DNA of 64,000 nt from Allobosea sp. CS1GBMeth4 (lineage in GTDB: Bacteria; Pseudomonadota; Alphaproteobacteria; Rhizobiales; Beijerinckiaceae): the NCBI RefSeq assembly GCF_900185715.1, contig NZ_FYAS01000013.1:124001-188000 (forward strand). The letters run 5' to 3'. Position numbers and translations under genes: made by a program. The notes under the pieces are model-generated. The model searched no databases. It was given only the letters and a program-made list of their open reading frames with translations, and had not been told where the DNA came from. Below, piece after piece: positions 27,971 through 37,360 of this stretch (the stretch's first letter is position 1; every line of letters starts with the position of its first letter).

Positions 27971-29062
27971 CTACATCACCACCGTGATCGTCTCCGCCGC
28001 CCGCGTCAGGCCGGTATAGAGCCAGCGCGCCCGGTGCTCGCGGAAGGCGAAGGCCTCGTCGAAGAGCACGATATCGTCCCATTGCGAGCCCTGCGCCTTA
28101 TGCACGGTGAGGGCGTAGCCAAAGGTGAACTCGTCGGTGTGGCGGCGCAGCTCCCACGGCACCTCGTCCTCGGTGCCGTCGAAGAAGTTCGGCAGCACCG
28201 AGACCTTCACCGGCTTGCCGCCGGTGTCGTCCTCCGGCGTCACCCGCATGGTGACGAGCCCCTTCTTCGAGGTCTTCAGCTCCTGCACGATCCAGGCGCC
28301 GCCATTGAGCAGGCCCTTGCTCTTGTCGTTGCGCAGGCAGACGAGCTTCTCGCCGACGGCCGGCACATTGGCGGCATGGCCCATCAGCTGGCGCATGCGG
28401 GCGTTGTAGAGCCGGCGCGTGCGGTTGAGGCCGACCAGCACCTGATCGGCCGACAGCACGATCTCCGGCGTGATCTCGGCGCGCCTGATGATCCGGCTCG
28501 CGCCATAATCGCCGACCTCGAGCCGGCCGCCCTCGCGCACGATCATCGACATGCGCACGATCGGGTTGTCGGCCGCCTGGCGATGGACCTCGGTCAGCAT
28601 CACGTCGGGCTCGGCCTCGGTGAAGAAGCCGCCGCCCTTGACCGGCGGCAGCTGTGCGGGATCGCCCAGCACCAGCACCGGCGTGCCGAAGGAGAGCAGG
28701 TCGCGTCCGAGTTCCTCGTCGACCATCGAGCATTCGTCGATGATGATCAGCTTGGCCTTGGCGGCGGCGCTCTCGCGGTTGAGCACGAAGGTCGGGCTCT
28801 CCTCGTCGACGCCGCGCGAGCGGTAGATCAGCGAGTGGATGGTCTGCGCGCCCTCGCAGCCCTTGTTGCGCAGGACGAGCGCCGCCTTGCCGGTGAAGGC
28901 GGCGAAGACGACCGGACCGTCGACGCCCTCGGCGATGTGGCGGGCGAGCGTCGTCTTGCCCGTGCCGGCATAGCCGAACAGGCGGAAGAGCTGCGGCGAG
29001 CCGGCCTGCAGCCATCGGGCCACGGCGGCGAGAGCCGCGTCCTGCTGCGGCGACCAGCTCAT
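27971..29062 (-). CDS. Superfamily 1 DNA helicase, Dda/RecD-like
   Basis: A 363-residue ATPase. The Walker A motif GYAGTGKTT is at 30-38, the Walker B/DEAD-like IIDECSMVD near 107, LVLGDPAQLPPVKGGG follows as motif III, and the C-terminal UvrD_C_2-type TVHKAQGSQWDDIVLFDE and WLYTGLTRA are motifs V and VI. This is the compact core seen in phage T4 Dda and RecD-like proteins, without N-terminal RecD domains. The ATG at 29062 gives MSWSPQQ, the usual family start. Its biological role is unknown; related genes occur as housekeeping genes in Hyphomicrobiales. Confidence 0.88.
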   Translation of the reverse strand: MSWSPQQDAALAAVARWLQAGSPQLFRLFGYAGTGKTTLARHIAEGVDGPVVFAAFTGKAALVLRNKGCEGAQTIHSLIYRSRGVDEESPTFVLNRESAAAKAKLIIIDECSMVDEELGRDLLSFGTPVLVLGDPAQLPPVKGGGFFTEAEPDVMLTEVHRQAADNPIVRMSMIVREGGRLEVGDYGASRIIRRAEITPEIVLSADQVLVGLNRTRRLYNARMRQLMGHAANVPAVGEKLVCLRNDKSKGLLNGGAWIVQELKTSKKGLVTMRVTPEDDTGGKPVKVSVLPNFFDGTEDEVPWELRRHTDEFTFGYALTVHKAQGSQWDDIVLFDEAFAFREHRARWLYTGLTRAAETITVVM

Positions 29063-29128
29063 GGGGAGATGCACATGCTTTCGGGCATGGCGCACATGGC
29101 CGCGAGTCGGTGGACCATGGCAAGCGGG

Positions 29129-30805
29129 TCAGGCGGCGCGCAGGCGCCGGGCGAACTCGTCGGCCTCGGCCTGGAGCGCCGAGATCCGATCGTCGAGCTG
29201 GCGGGCGCCGCTCGCGCCCTGCTCGGCATGCGACGCCGTCTGGACACCGGCGCCGGCGATCGCCGTCACCGCGGCCGCCGCCTGCCCGGTGACAGCCGAG
29301 ATGCGGGCGATGGTCTCGCCGAGACCTTGCATCAGGCCGGCATGCGAGGCGACCATGGTCGAGATCTCGGTGCTCGCCTGCTCGACGGCTCCGGCGCGGC
29401 TGGCGATGCTGATGATCGCCTGCGCGGCCTGGGAGAGCGCGACGTCCACGGCCGCGATCCGGGTCGCGATCTGCGCCGTGGCATCGGCGGTCTGGGTCGC
29501 CAGCGCCTTCACCTCGCTGGCGACGACGGCGAAGCCGCGGCCATGCGCGCCGGCCCGCGCGGCCTCGATCGTGGCGTTGAGCGCCAGCAGGTTGGTCTGC
29601 CGGGCGATCGCCTCGATCAGCTGAACGACATCGCGGATCTTGCCGGCGTTCTCGGTCAGCCTGCCGACCAGGCCGACCGTGCCGGCGGCGTCGCGGGTCG
29701 CGAGTGTCGCGGTTTCCGAGACCCGCGCGACCTCGCGATTGATCTGCTCGACCACCTCCTCGAGCCGGACGGCGGCATCGGCGATGCGCTCCGCCTCCGC
29801 GCCGGCGCCGGCCACCGCCTCCGCGGCGGCGCTGCCGCTGTGCGAGATCTGGCCGGCCCGGGCGGCCGAGGCGGCGAGCGCGGCGCGTAGCCCCTCGCTC
29901 AGCCGGCCGATATCGGCGAGCAGGCGCCCGATCCGCGCTTCGAACTCCTGGGCGATCCTGTGCAGTTCCTCCGTCCGGTGCTGCCGGTGCTGCTGCGCCA
30001 GGTCGGCCTCGGCGTCGCGGGTGACGAGCGTGGCGCGGACCTCGCTCAGGGTGCGCACCGTGCGTGCGAGCTGTCCGATCTCGTCGTGGCGGTTGCGGTG
30101 AGGCACTTCGACCACGCGGTCCGAGGAGGTCACCGCGTTGATGGTATCCATCAGGTCGCGCAGCGGCCTCGTCAGCTGGGTCCGCAACAGCATGATCGCC
30201 AGCAGCCCGCCCGCGAGCGGCAAGGCGAGAGCGATGAGGGCGCTGCGCAGACTCACCGTCCCCGCCAGGGTCTCGGCGCCCGCGGCGGCAAGGCCGGCGC
30301 GCCGGTCGAGCTCGTCGCGCAGCCGGCCGGTAATCCCCATGATCTGGCGGACATTGTCCTTCGCGGCGTCGGCCGAGGCTTCGACGAGCGCCGCCTTGGC
30401 CGAGATCTGGCGACCGATCGTGACGATGTCGCGCTGGAACGAGACGAAGGTGCGGATGCTGGGGTCGAGGGTGGGATTGGCCTGCTTCAACTCCTCCGTC
30501 AGCGACGACATCAGGCTGGCCCGCGCCGCGTCGACCAGGTCGATGGCCGCGTCGATCTGGTCGAGCGCCTGCTCGATCTCGCGAGCGGCGGCATTCTCGT
30601 CGAAGCGGCTGAGCAGGGCGGCCTGCGCCACCCGGCTCGAGAGGAGCGAGGCGCGATTGGCGAGCTGCAGGCCGGCGAAGGCTTCTCGGTCGATCCGGTG
30701 GACCGAATCGAGGCCGCTGACGGCGCTCGTCAGCCCGAGCGCGGCAGCGATCCCGAAGATCGCGAACAACATGGTGATCTTGGCCGTCAGCCCGAACCGT
30801 CGCAT
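29129..30805 (-). CDS. Methyl-accepting chemotaxis protein
   Basis: A 558-residue inner-membrane chemoreceptor. The first membrane helix is at about residues 8-30 and the second near 175-200 ([22 protein letters not shown]). They enclose a periplasmic, helical four-helix-bundle sensor. A HAMP segment follows ([18 protein letters not shown]), then a signalling domain with the hairpin region [31 protein letters not shown]. The C-terminus lacks the NWETF-type CheR pentapeptide. A GTG three codons upstream (30814) is another possible start. No che genes are nearby, and the ligand is unknown. Confidence 0.92.
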   Translation of the reverse strand: MRRFGLTAKITMLFAIFGIAAALGLTSAVSGLDSVHRIDREAFAGLQLANRASLLSSRVAQAALLSRFDENAAAREIEQALDQIDAAIDLVDAARASLMSSLTEELKQANPTLDPSIRTFVSFQRDIVTIGRQISAKAALVEASADAAKDNVRQIMGITGRLRDELDRRAGLAAAGAETLAGTVSLRSALIALALPLAGGLLAIMLLRTQLTRPLRDLMDTINAVTSSDRVVEVPHRNRHDEIGQLARTVRTLSEVRATLVTRDAEADLAQQHRQHRTEELHRIAQEFEARIGRLLADIGRLSEGLRAALAASAARAGQISHSGSAAAEAVAGAGAEAERIADAAVRLEEVVEQINREVARVSETATLATRDAAGTVGLVGRLTENAGKIRDVVQLIEAIARQTNLLALNATIEAARAGAHGRGFAVVASEVKALATQTADATAQIATRIAAVDVALSQAAQAIISIASRAGAVEQASTEISTMVASHAGLMQGLGETIARISAVTGQAAAAVTAIAGAGVQTASHAEQGASGARQLDDRISALQAEADEFARRLRAA

Positions 30806-30933
30806 CGCATCCACCGCCTCGTGAGCGCGCGGAGCTTTCGCAAGCGCGAAGCAAACAGACGCTTAACGGAGCCAGCTAACTATCTAAAATAATTGAAATT
30901 TCCGACTTGACAGGCGATCTTCCGGACCCGCAG

Positions 30934-31524
30934 TCAGACGATGAGGCGCATCAGCGGCCGGCCGGGCTTCTGCCGTGCGACCTCGACGAAGCCGGCGCGC
31001 CTGAACACGCTTTCCGGACCGACATAGAGCCCGTCGGCGCTGCGCCTGCCGGAATTGTCCATGGCGGCGGCCTCGACCAGGCGTGCGCCGCTCGCCCGTG
31101 CGAAGGCCAGCCCGCCGGCCAGCAGCGCCGCCGTGACGCCCGTGCCCCGAAATCCCTTGCGGACGAAGAAGCAGGAGGCCGCCCAGTTGCGCTCGTCCTC
31201 GGCCGGCGCATCCGGCAGCGGGGTCGAGGCCCGGCGGGGATTGTTCCACTCGGGCACATGCGCCCGGGGGCCGATCTGCAGCCAGCCGACGGCGACAGAG
31301 TCCTTGAAGGCGAGCACGCCGGGCGGAGGCCCCCTCCTCACCCGCTCCTCGAACAGCCGCCGCGCGCCCTCGCCGAGCAGCGGCTTGCGCAGCTTCGGCG
31401 GCATGCGGAAGTGATTGCACCAGCAGCCATAGCAAGGCCCCTGCGGACCAAAGAGCTCCTCGAGCGCCGGCCAATGCTCCGGCGTCAACGGGACGACCTC
31501 GATCTTCGCGCTCACCGATCCCAC
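30934..31524 (-). CDS. GNAT family N-acetyltransferase
   Basis: A 196-residue acetyltransferase-fold protein. The acetyl-CoA motif FFVRKGFRGTGVTAALLAGGLAFA (about 118-141) has the RGxGxx-type loop. The N-terminus has an unusual CYGCWC cluster (Cys31, 34, 36) in the segment GPCYGCWCNHFRMP, seen in a subset of GNAT proteins and perhaps structural or metal-binding. The predicted start is GTG at 31524 (ribosome site gaggga); a GTG at 31515 is possible. It is divergent from the LysE exporter gene with an 86-nt gap. Substrate unknown. Confidence 0.85.
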   Translation of the reverse strand: MGSVSAKIEVVPLTPEHWPALEELFGPQGPCYGCWCNHFRMPPKLRKPLLGEGARRLFEERVRRGPPPGVLAFKDSVAVGWLQIGPRAHVPEWNNPRRASTPLPDAPAEDERNWAASCFFVRKGFRGTGVTAALLAGGLAFARASGARLVEAAAMDNSGRRSADGLYVGPESVFRRAGFVEVARQKPGRPLMRLIV

Positions 31525-31610
31525 CTCGCTCCCTCGACAGATGCCGGCAAACAGGAGAGGAATGAGGCGCCGCCCGCAAGGCGGCCGCCCAGCCGCCCGG
31601 AGGCCGCCCC

Positions 31611-32231
31611 ATGTCGCTCGAGCTGTTCGCCGCCTATCTCGTCGCCTGCCTGGTCATCATCATCGTACCCGGCCCGACGGTGACGCTGATCATCGCCAAC
31701 AGCCTGAGGCATGGTAGCCGGGCCGGGCTTCTCAACGTGGCAGGAACGCAGGCGGGGCTCGCGATCATGATCGCCATCGTCGGCATCGGCCTCAGCTCGG
31801 TGATCGCCGCGATGGGCCACTGGTTCGACTGGATCAGACTCGCCGGCGCGGCTTATCTCGTCTGGCTCGGCTGGAAGATGTATCGCAGCGCCGGGCCGGC
31901 GGCCGAAGGGAGCGCCGCCGCGGCCCGCCCGCCGCGCGGCGGCTTCTTCCTGCAGGGCCTGCTGGTGGCGCTGAGCAACCCCAAGACGCTGGTCTTCTTC
32001 GGGGCCTTCTTCCCGCAATTCCTCGATCCCGCCCGCGACCATGCCACCCAGATCGCGATCATGGGCGCGACCGCCATGCTGTTCGCCGCGGTCAGCGACA
32101 GCGCCTACGCACTCCTGGCCGGACGGGCCGGGCGCTTCCTGTCGCAGAAGCGCATCAGGCTGATGTCGAAATTCAGCGGCGGCTTCCTGATCGGCGGCGG
32201 GCTGTGGCTCGCTTCGGCCCGCGGCAATTGA
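31611..32231 (+). CDS. LysE/RhtB-family amino-acid exporter
   Basis: A 206-residue, six-segment membrane protein. Family marks are VPGPTVTLIIANSLRHG (residues 20-36), LAGAAYLVWLGWKMYR and LSNPKTLVFFGAFFPQFLD. Substrate is unknown. It is divergent from the GNAT gene and convergent with the SDR gene at 32249; exporters of this family are often paired with enzymes that act on the same metabolite. It is the second LysE-type gene in the window (first at 5242) and is clearly distinct in sequence. Confidence 0.92.
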   Translation: MSLELFAAYLVACLVIIIVPGPTVTLIIANSLRHGSRAGLLNVAGTQAGLAIMIAIVGIGLSSVIAAMGHWFDWIRLAGAAYLVWLGWKMYRSAGPAAEGSAAAARPPRGGFFLQGLLVALSNPKTLVFFGAFFPQFLDPARDHATQIAIMGATAMLFAAVSDSAYALLAGRAGRFLSQKRIRLMSKFSGGFLIGGGLWLASARGN

Positions 32232-32248
32232 GGCCCGGCGCGAGGCGC

Positions 32249-32944
32249 TCACCAGGGGATCGTCTCGCCTTTCCAGTTGCGGAAGCTGTTGGTCTCGCGC
32301 ATGCCGGAGGCGTCGATCGTCGCAATCAGCCCGGCGGCGCTTTCGGCTGGAGGAATGTCGGCCCCGCCGCCGCCCATATCTGTGCGCACCCAACCGGGGT
32401 GGAAGAGCAGCACCGCGACCTCGCTGTCGCGGACGGCATTGCCGAAGGCCACCATCGCCATGTTCACCGCCGCTTTCGAGGAACGATAGGCGATCGCGCC
32501 GGACGGGTTGCTGCCGATCGAACCCATGCGGCTCGAGATCGTCACGATCTTGCGGCCGGAGCCGGCCTCGATGTTGGGAAGGAAGGCCTGCGCCACGCGA
32601 AGCGGGGCGTAGACGTTGACCTCGAAGACCTCGCGCCAGGCGTCGAAATCCATGTCGAGCGCCGACTGCCGATCCCGCGGGCCGTAGATGCCGGCATTGT
32701 TGACGAGCACGTCGATCGGGCGGCCATCCAGCGCCTGCTTGGCGGCGGCGACGCTTCGCTCCGAGGTGACGTCGAGCTCGAGCGGGGCCAGAGCCCCGAC
32801 ATACTGGGACGCCAGCTCCGCCAGCGCCCCGCCCCAGGGATCGCGAGCCGCGGCGACGACATGGTCGCCCCGCCGCAGCAATTCCATCGTCAGGGCCAGT
32901 CCGATGCCGCGATTGGCACCGGTGATCATCCAGGTCTGGGGCAT
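32249..32944 (-). CDS. SDR-family oxidoreductase, carbonyl-reductase-like
   Basis: A 231-residue short-chain dehydrogenase. The cofactor motif TGANRGIGLA lies near the N-terminus, NNAGIYGP near 80, Ser in TISSRMGSIG, and YRSSKAAVNM with the Tyr/Lys catalytic pair. The sequence from HPGWVRTDMGG to the C-terminus matches the C-factor/sniffer-like branch. An AARDP segment after the second strand suggests NADPH use. The start at 32944 follows a ggag site. The next upstream gene on its strand is the oxoprolinase (34-nt gap), so it may be the last gene of that operon. Confidence 0.88.
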   Translation of the reverse strand: MPQTWMITGANRGIGLALTMELLRRGDHVVAAARDPWGGALAELASQYVGALAPLELDVTSERSVAAAKQALDGRPIDVLVNNAGIYGPRDRQSALDMDFDAWREVFEVNVYAPLRVAQAFLPNIEAGSGRKIVTISSRMGSIGSNPSGAIAYRSSKAAVNMAMVAFGNAVRDSEVAVLLFHPGWVRTDMGGGGADIPPAESAAGLIATIDASGMRETNSFRNWKGETIPW

Positions 32945-32978
32945 GGTCGGTCTCCGTCTCGGAGACTCCACCTAAGCC

Positions 32979-35900
32979 TCAGCCCCTGCGCTTTCCATAG
33001 CCGCCGGCGGTCGGCGTGATCACAGTGACCGCCTCGCCTGCCTGGAGCAGCGTCTGGTCTGACGGCTTGAGCTCCTCGACCGCGCCCGACAACCGCCGGA
33101 CCAAGGTCCGGCCGAGCTCGCCGGGCTCGCCGCCCTTCATGCCGAAGGGACGAACCTTGCGGTGCGAAGCGAGGATGGCGCAGTCCATCGTCCTGAGGAA
33201 GCGGATGGTGCGGCTGGTGCCGTCGCCGGCATTCCACTCGCCCTTGCCGCCCGAGCCGGCGCGGATGTGGAAATCCTCCAGAACGACCGGGAAGCGCGTC
33301 TCCAGGATCTCCGGATCGGTCAGGCGCGAATTGGTCATGTGGACGTGCACGCCCGAGGTGCCGTTGAAGCCGGGCCCGGCCGGCGAGCCCGAGCAGATCG
33401 TCTCGTAATACTGGTACTGGTCGTTGCCGAAGGTCAGGTTGTTCATGGTGCCTTGCGAGCAGGACATCGCCTCGAGCGCGCCGAACAGCGTGTTGGTCAC
33501 CGCCTGCGAGACCTCGACATTGCCGGCGACGACGGCGGCCGGATAGCGCGGGCTGAGCATCGTGCCTTCCGGCACGATCACCTTGATCGGCCGCAGGCAG
33601 CCGGCATTCATCGGGATCGCGTCGTCGACCATGACGCGGAAGACGTAGAGCACGGCGGCGCGGGTGACGGGCGCCGGCGCGTTGAAATTGTCCGGCCGCT
33701 GCGGCGAGGTGCCGGTGAAGTCGACGGTGGCCTCGCGCTTCTCACGATCGATGGTGATCTTCACCTTGATCGCGCAGCCCTGATCCATCGGATAGGTGAA
33801 TTCGCTGTCGTGCAGGCGGGTCAGCAGGCGCGCGACGCTCTCGGCCGCATTGTCCTGGACATGGCCCATATAGGCCTGCACCACGTCGAGGCCGAAGGAG
33901 CGGATCATCTTGCGCAGCTCCGCCACGCCCTTCTCGTTGGCGGCGATCTGCGCCTTGAGGTCGTTGACGTTCTGGACGACGTTGCGCACCGGATAGCGCG
34001 CGCCGGTCAGCAGCTTGACCAGTTCCTCCTCGCAGAAGCGACCCCGATCGACGATCTTGAAGTTGTCGATGTAGACGCCCTCTTCCTCGATGTTGGTCGC
34101 GAGCGGCGACATCGAGCCCGGTGCGGTGCCGCCGACATCGGCATGGTGGCCGCGGCTCGCCACCCAGAACAGGATCTGCCTGTCCTCATTGTCGAAGACC
34201 GGGGTGCAGACCGTGATGTCCGGGAGGTGCGTGCCGCCATTATAGGGCGCGTTCAGGCAGTAGACGTCGCCGGGACGGATCACCGGATTGTTCGCTATCA
34301 CCGTCTCGACCGAGCGATCCATCGAGCCGAGATGCACCGGCATGTGCGGCGCGTTGGCGACGAGGGCGCCGGTCTGGTCGAAGACGGCGCAGGAGAAGTC
34401 GAGCCGCTCCTTGATGTTCACCGAATAGGCGGTGTTCTGCAGCGTCACGCCCATCTGCTCGGCGATCGACATGAACAGGTTGTTGAAAATCTCGAGCATG
34501 ACCGGATCGGCCCTGGTGCCGATCGCCGCCTGCTGCACCAGCGCCTTCTCGCGGGTGAGGACGAGATGGTCCTTGGCCGTCAGCTTCGCGCTCCAGCCCT
34601 CCTCGACCACCACGGTCTGGTTCGGCTCGATCACGATGGCGGGGCCTGCGATGCCCTGGCCGGGCTTCATCGCCTCGCGCCGGACGATCGCGGCCTCGTG
34701 CCACCGCCCCTTGGAGAAGAAGCGGGTGCGCTCGGCGACCGCCGGCTCGCCGGCGTTCTCGGCTACCACGGCCTCCTCGAAGCGGGCACCGCCGCCGACC
34801 GCTTCGACCTCGACCGCCTCGACGACCAGCGCCTTGGTCTCGTCCATGAAGCCGAAGCGGGCCTTGTGCGCCGCCTGGAAAGCCTCCTGCATCTCGGCGC
34901 GGCTGCCGAAGGGCGTCGCGATCGCGGTGTCGGTGCCAGCATAGCGGATATGGGCGCGCACATGCAGGGCGATGTCGCTCGCGGCGACGCCCTGCCCTGC
35001 GACCTCCGCCCTCGCCTCGGCGCCGAGCCTCTCGGCGAGCGCGCCGATCGCCGACCTGGCGTCGGCGTCGAGCGGAGCGTCGAGCGCCGCGGTGCGGGTG
35101 GCACGGATCTCGGCGAGGCCCATGCCATAGGCCGAGAGCAGGCCGGAGAACGGGTGGAGCAGCACGGTCTTGATGCCGAGCGCGTCGGCGACGAGGCAGG
35201 CGTGCTGGCCGCCGGCGCCGCCGAAGGAGTTCAGCGCATAGCGGGTGATGTCGTAGCCGCGCTGCACCGAGATCTTCTTGATCGCCTCGGCCATGTTGGC
35301 GACGGCGATCTGGACGAAGCCGTCGGCGACCTCTTCCGGCGAGCGGCCATCGCCGACCTGGCTCGCGAGCTCCGCGAACTTGCCGCGCACGGTCTCGACA
35401 TCCAGCGGCTGGTCCTGGCCGGGGCCGAAGATCGCCGGGAAATAGGACGGGATCAGCTTGCCGACCATGACGTTGGCGTCGGTCACCGCGAGCGGGCCGC
35501 CGCGCCGATAGGCGGCCGGGCCGGGGTTTGCGCCGGCGGAGTCGGGGCCGACGCGGAAGCGCGAGCCATCGAAGTGGAGGATCGAGCCGCCACCGGCCGC
35601 AACCGTATGGATCAGCATCATCGGGGCGCGCATGCGCACGCCGGCGACCTCGGTCTCGAAGGCACGCTCATACTCGCCGTCGAAATGGGCGACGTCGGTC
35701 GAGGTGCCGCCCATGTCGAAGCCGATCACCTTGTCGAAGCCGGCGGAGCGGCCGGTCTCGGCGAGGCCGACGACGCCTCCCGCCGGGCCGGACAGGATCG
35801 CGTCCTTGCCCTGGAACAATTCGGCCGCGGTGAGACCGCCCGAGGACATCATGAACATCAGCCGCGCGCCGGTGCGGGCGATGTCGAGCTCTTCCGAGAC

Positions 35901-36578
35901 CTGCGCGACATAGCGGGCGAGGATCGGCGAGAGATAGGCGTCGACCACCGTGGTGTCGCCGCGCCCGACGAGCTTGATCAGCGGCGAGACCTCGTGGCTG
36001 ACCGAGACCTGCGGGAAGCCGATCGCACGCGCGACTTCCGCGGCGAGCCGCTCATGCGCGGGGTAGCGGTAGCCGTGCATGAAGGCGATGGCGACGGCAC
36101 GGAAGCCGGCATCGTGCTGCGCCTGCAAGGCGGCGCGGATCGCCGCCTCCTCGGCAGCCTTCTCGACAGTGCCGTCGGCGAGGACGCGCTCGTCGATCTC
36201 GACCACCGCTTCGTAGAGCTGTTCGGGCTTGATGATCTCCTTGGCGAAGATGTCGGGCCTGGCCTGGTAGCCGATGCGCAGCGCGTCGCGAAAGCCCCTG
36301 GTGGTGACGAGCAAGGTGCGATCGCCCTTGCGCTCCAGCAGCGCATTGGTCGCGACCGTCGTGCCCATGCGGACCTCGCCGACCGTATCGGCCGGGATCG
36401 GCTCGCCGGCCTTCAGGCCGAGGTGATCGCGGATGCCCTGCACGGCGGCGTCGCGATAGGCGCCCGGATTCTCGGAGAGCAGCTTGCGGGCATGCAATTT
36501 GCCTGTGGGGTCACGGCCGATCACGTCGGTGAAGGTGCCGCCACGGTCGATCCAGAAGTCCCAACGGCCGCTCATCAT
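32979..36578 (-). CDS. 5-oxoprolinase/hydantoinase, fused HyuA-HyuB type
   Basis: An ATP-dependent amidohydrolase of 1199 residues opening cyclic amides such as 5-oxoproline or hydantoins. The N-terminal HyuA half carries the actin-like ATP site [11 protein letters not shown] (11-21), [15 protein letters not shown] and a second phosphate loop [15 protein letters not shown] near 285. The C-terminal HyuB half begins at about 690 ([20 protein letters not shown]) and contains HPHxx-type metal ligands ([25 protein letters not shown]). The length matches full fused bacterial and eukaryotic oxoprolinases. [13 protein letters not shown] is the chosen start. It is divergent from a TRAP transporter, implying import and hydrolysis of one anionic substrate. 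Confidence 0.93.
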   Translation of the reverse strand: MMSGRWDFWIDRGGTFTDVIGRDPTGKLHARKLLSENPGAYRDAAVQGIRDHLGLKAGEPIPADTVGEVRMGTTVATNALLERKGDRTLLVTTRGFRDALRIGYQARPDIFAKEIIKPEQLYEAVVEIDERVLADGTVEKAAEEAAIRAALQAQHDAGFRAVAIAFMHGYRYPAHERLAAEVARAIGFPQVSVSHEVSPLIKLVGRGDTTVVDAYLSPILARYVAQVSEELDIARTGARLMFMMSSGGLTAAELFQGKDAILSGPAGGVVGLAETGRSAGFDKVIGFDMGGTSTDVAHFDGEYERAFETEVAGVRMRAPMMLIHTVAAGGGSILHFDGSRFRVGPDSAGANPGPAAYRRGGPLAVTDANVMVGKLIPSYFPAIFGPGQDQPLDVETVRGKFAELASQVGDGRSPEEVADGFVQIAVANMAEAIKKISVQRGYDITRYALNSFGGAGGQHACLVADALGIKTVLLHPFSGLLSAYGMGLAEIRATRTAALDAPLDADARSAIGALAERLGAEARAEVAGQGVAASDIALHVRAHIRYAGTDTAIATPFGSRAEMQEAFQAAHKARFGFMDETKALVVEAVEVEAVGGGARFEEAVVAENAGEPAVAERTRFFSKGRWHEAAIVRREAMKPGQGIAGPAIVIEPNQTVVVEEGWSAKLTAKDHLVLTREKALVQQAAIGTRADPVMLEIFNNLFMSIAEQMGVTLQNTAYSVNIKERLDFSCAVFDQTGALVANAPHMPVHLGSMDRSVETVIANNPVIRPGDVYCLNAPYNGGTHLPDITVCTPVFDNEDRQILFWVASRGHHADVGGTAPGSMSPLATNIEEEGVYIDNFKIVDRGRFCEEELVKLLTGARYPVRNVVQNVNDLKAQIAANEKGVAELRKMIRSFGLDVVQAYMGHVQDNAAESVARLLTRLHDSEFTYPMDQGCAIKVKITIDREKREATVDFTGTSPQRPDNFNAPAPVTRAAVLYVFRVMVDDAIPMNAGCLRPIKVIVPEGTMLSPRYPAAVVAGNVEVSQAVTNTLFGALEAMSCSQGTMNNLTFGNDQYQYYETICSGSPAGPGFNGTSGVHVHMTNSRLTDPEILETRFPVVLEDFHIRAGSGGKGEWNAGDGTSRTIRFLRTMDCAILASHRKVRPFGMKGGEPGELGRTLVRRLSGAVEELKPSDQTLLQAGEAVTVITPTAGGYGKRRG

Positions 36579-36613
36579 CCGATCCCCCGCATTTTGGCCA
36601 GGAAGGCATTTTG

Positions 36614-36644
36614 ACGTTTCATCGATAAATCGTCGATGAAACGT
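36614..36644. promoter_or_regulatory. Perfect 12-bp inverted repeat operator in the oxoprolinase/TRAP gap
   Basis: Arms acgtttcatcga (36614-36625) and tcgatgaaacgt (36633-36644) flank a 7-nt spacer. The right arm ends on the first base of the TRAP promoter -35 box (36644-36649), and the left arm is 36 nt upstream of the oxoprolinase start. A dimeric repressor bound here could block both divergent transcripts. The MarR-like protein encoded at 39888 is a natural candidate, though other regulator families also use such sites. Confidence 0.8.
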
Positions 36645-36671
36645 TGACAAGGCCATTTCGCCGATTAGGAT
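36644..36671 (+). promoter_or_regulatory. Sigma70-type promoter for the TRAP operon
   Basis: A perfect TTGACA (36644-36649) is followed after 16 nt by TAGGAT (36666-36671), five of six matches to TATAAT. Transcription would start near 36678, about 50 nt before the leader ORF and 134 nt before the small permease gene. This is the best-looking housekeeping promoter in the window. Confidence 0.75.
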
Positions 36672-36728
36672 CGGCTCAGCGATCGGGACGTGGCTGAGGG
36701 GCCAGGCCGATCAAGACGGGAGGCTTTC

Positions 36729-36815
36729 ATGGCAGGACCAGTCCTGGCAACCGCCGCATCGTGCATGGCCGAGCGGCCCGGCGGAGCGATGCCTCGGCGC
36801 GAGGCGCGCGCATGA
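36729..36815 (+). CDS. 28-residue leader ORF upstream of the TRAP small permease
   Basis: An ATG preceded by a strong gggagg site (8 nt upstream) opens 28 codons rich in Ala, Arg and Gly. The reading frame ends TGA at 36813-36815, overlapping the ATG of the small permease (36812-36814). The permease start itself has no good ribosome site. This is the expected design for translational coupling: ribosomes finishing the leader reinitiate at the permease. The peptide has no amino-acid run suggesting attenuation. It may instead be an N-terminal relic. Confidence 0.5.
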   Translation: MAGPVLATAASCMAERPGGAMPRREARA

Positions 36816-37360
36816 TCCGCCGCCTGCTCGACGCGCTCTATCTCTTCGCCGGCTGGCTCTCCGGGATCAGCCTGGTGGCGATCTTCCTGCTGATGATGAT
36901 CCTGTCCATCGGGCGCGAGATCAATTTCAACATCCCCTCCGGCGACGATTTCGCCTCATGGGCTCTGGTGGCGATGGCCTTTCTCGGACTCGCCCACACC
37001 TTCAAGCGCGGCGAGATGATCCGCGTCGGCCTGCTGATCGAGCGGCTGCACGGCAGGCGCCGTCAGGTCGCCGAACTGGCCTCCCTCGCCGTCGCATCCG
37101 CCTTCATCGGCTATTTCACCTGGCAGACGGGGCGGCTCGCGCATGATTCCTGGCGCTTCAACGACATGTCGACCGGCGTCGTCTCCATTCCGCTGTGGAT
37201 CCCGCAGCTCGCCATGGTGCTCGGCCTCGGCATCCTGCTGATCGCGCTGCTCGACGAGTTCGTCATCGTCGCCCGCGGCGGCCGGCCGACCTACCAGCCC
37301 GAGCCGCCGAAAACCGTCGAGGAACTGGTCGAGCGCGTCGCGCAGGGCGGAGGCGTCTGA
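36812..37360 (+). CDS. TRAP transporter small permease (DctQ type)
   Basis: A 182-residue four-helix protein: helices near 5-28, 45-65, 85-108 and 125-150. SWRFNDMSTGVVSIPLWIPQLAMVLG is the conserved DctQ C-terminal region. With the large permease it forms the sodium-driven TRAP channel in the inner membrane. It is chosen to start at ATG 36812, which gives MIRRLLDALYLFAGW, a typical family N-terminus. Its stop overlaps the large permease ATG (TGATG). Confidence 0.92.
   Translation: MIRRLLDALYLFAGWLSGISLVAIFLLMMILSIGREINFNIPSGDDFASWALVAMAFLGLAHTFKRGEMIRVGLLIERLHGRRRQVAELASLAVASAFIGYFTWQTGRLAHDSWRFNDMSTGVVSIPLWIPQLAMVLGLGILLIALLDEFVIVARGGRPTYQPEPPKTVEELVERVAQGGGV

Noticed and set aside
33162..36614. 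1150-codon open frame antisense to the 5-oxoprolinase gene
   Set aside because: It mirrors a real gene in a GC-rich genome, its product is low-complexity (His/Arg/Asp-rich) and resembles no family. Long antisense frames are expected at this GC content.
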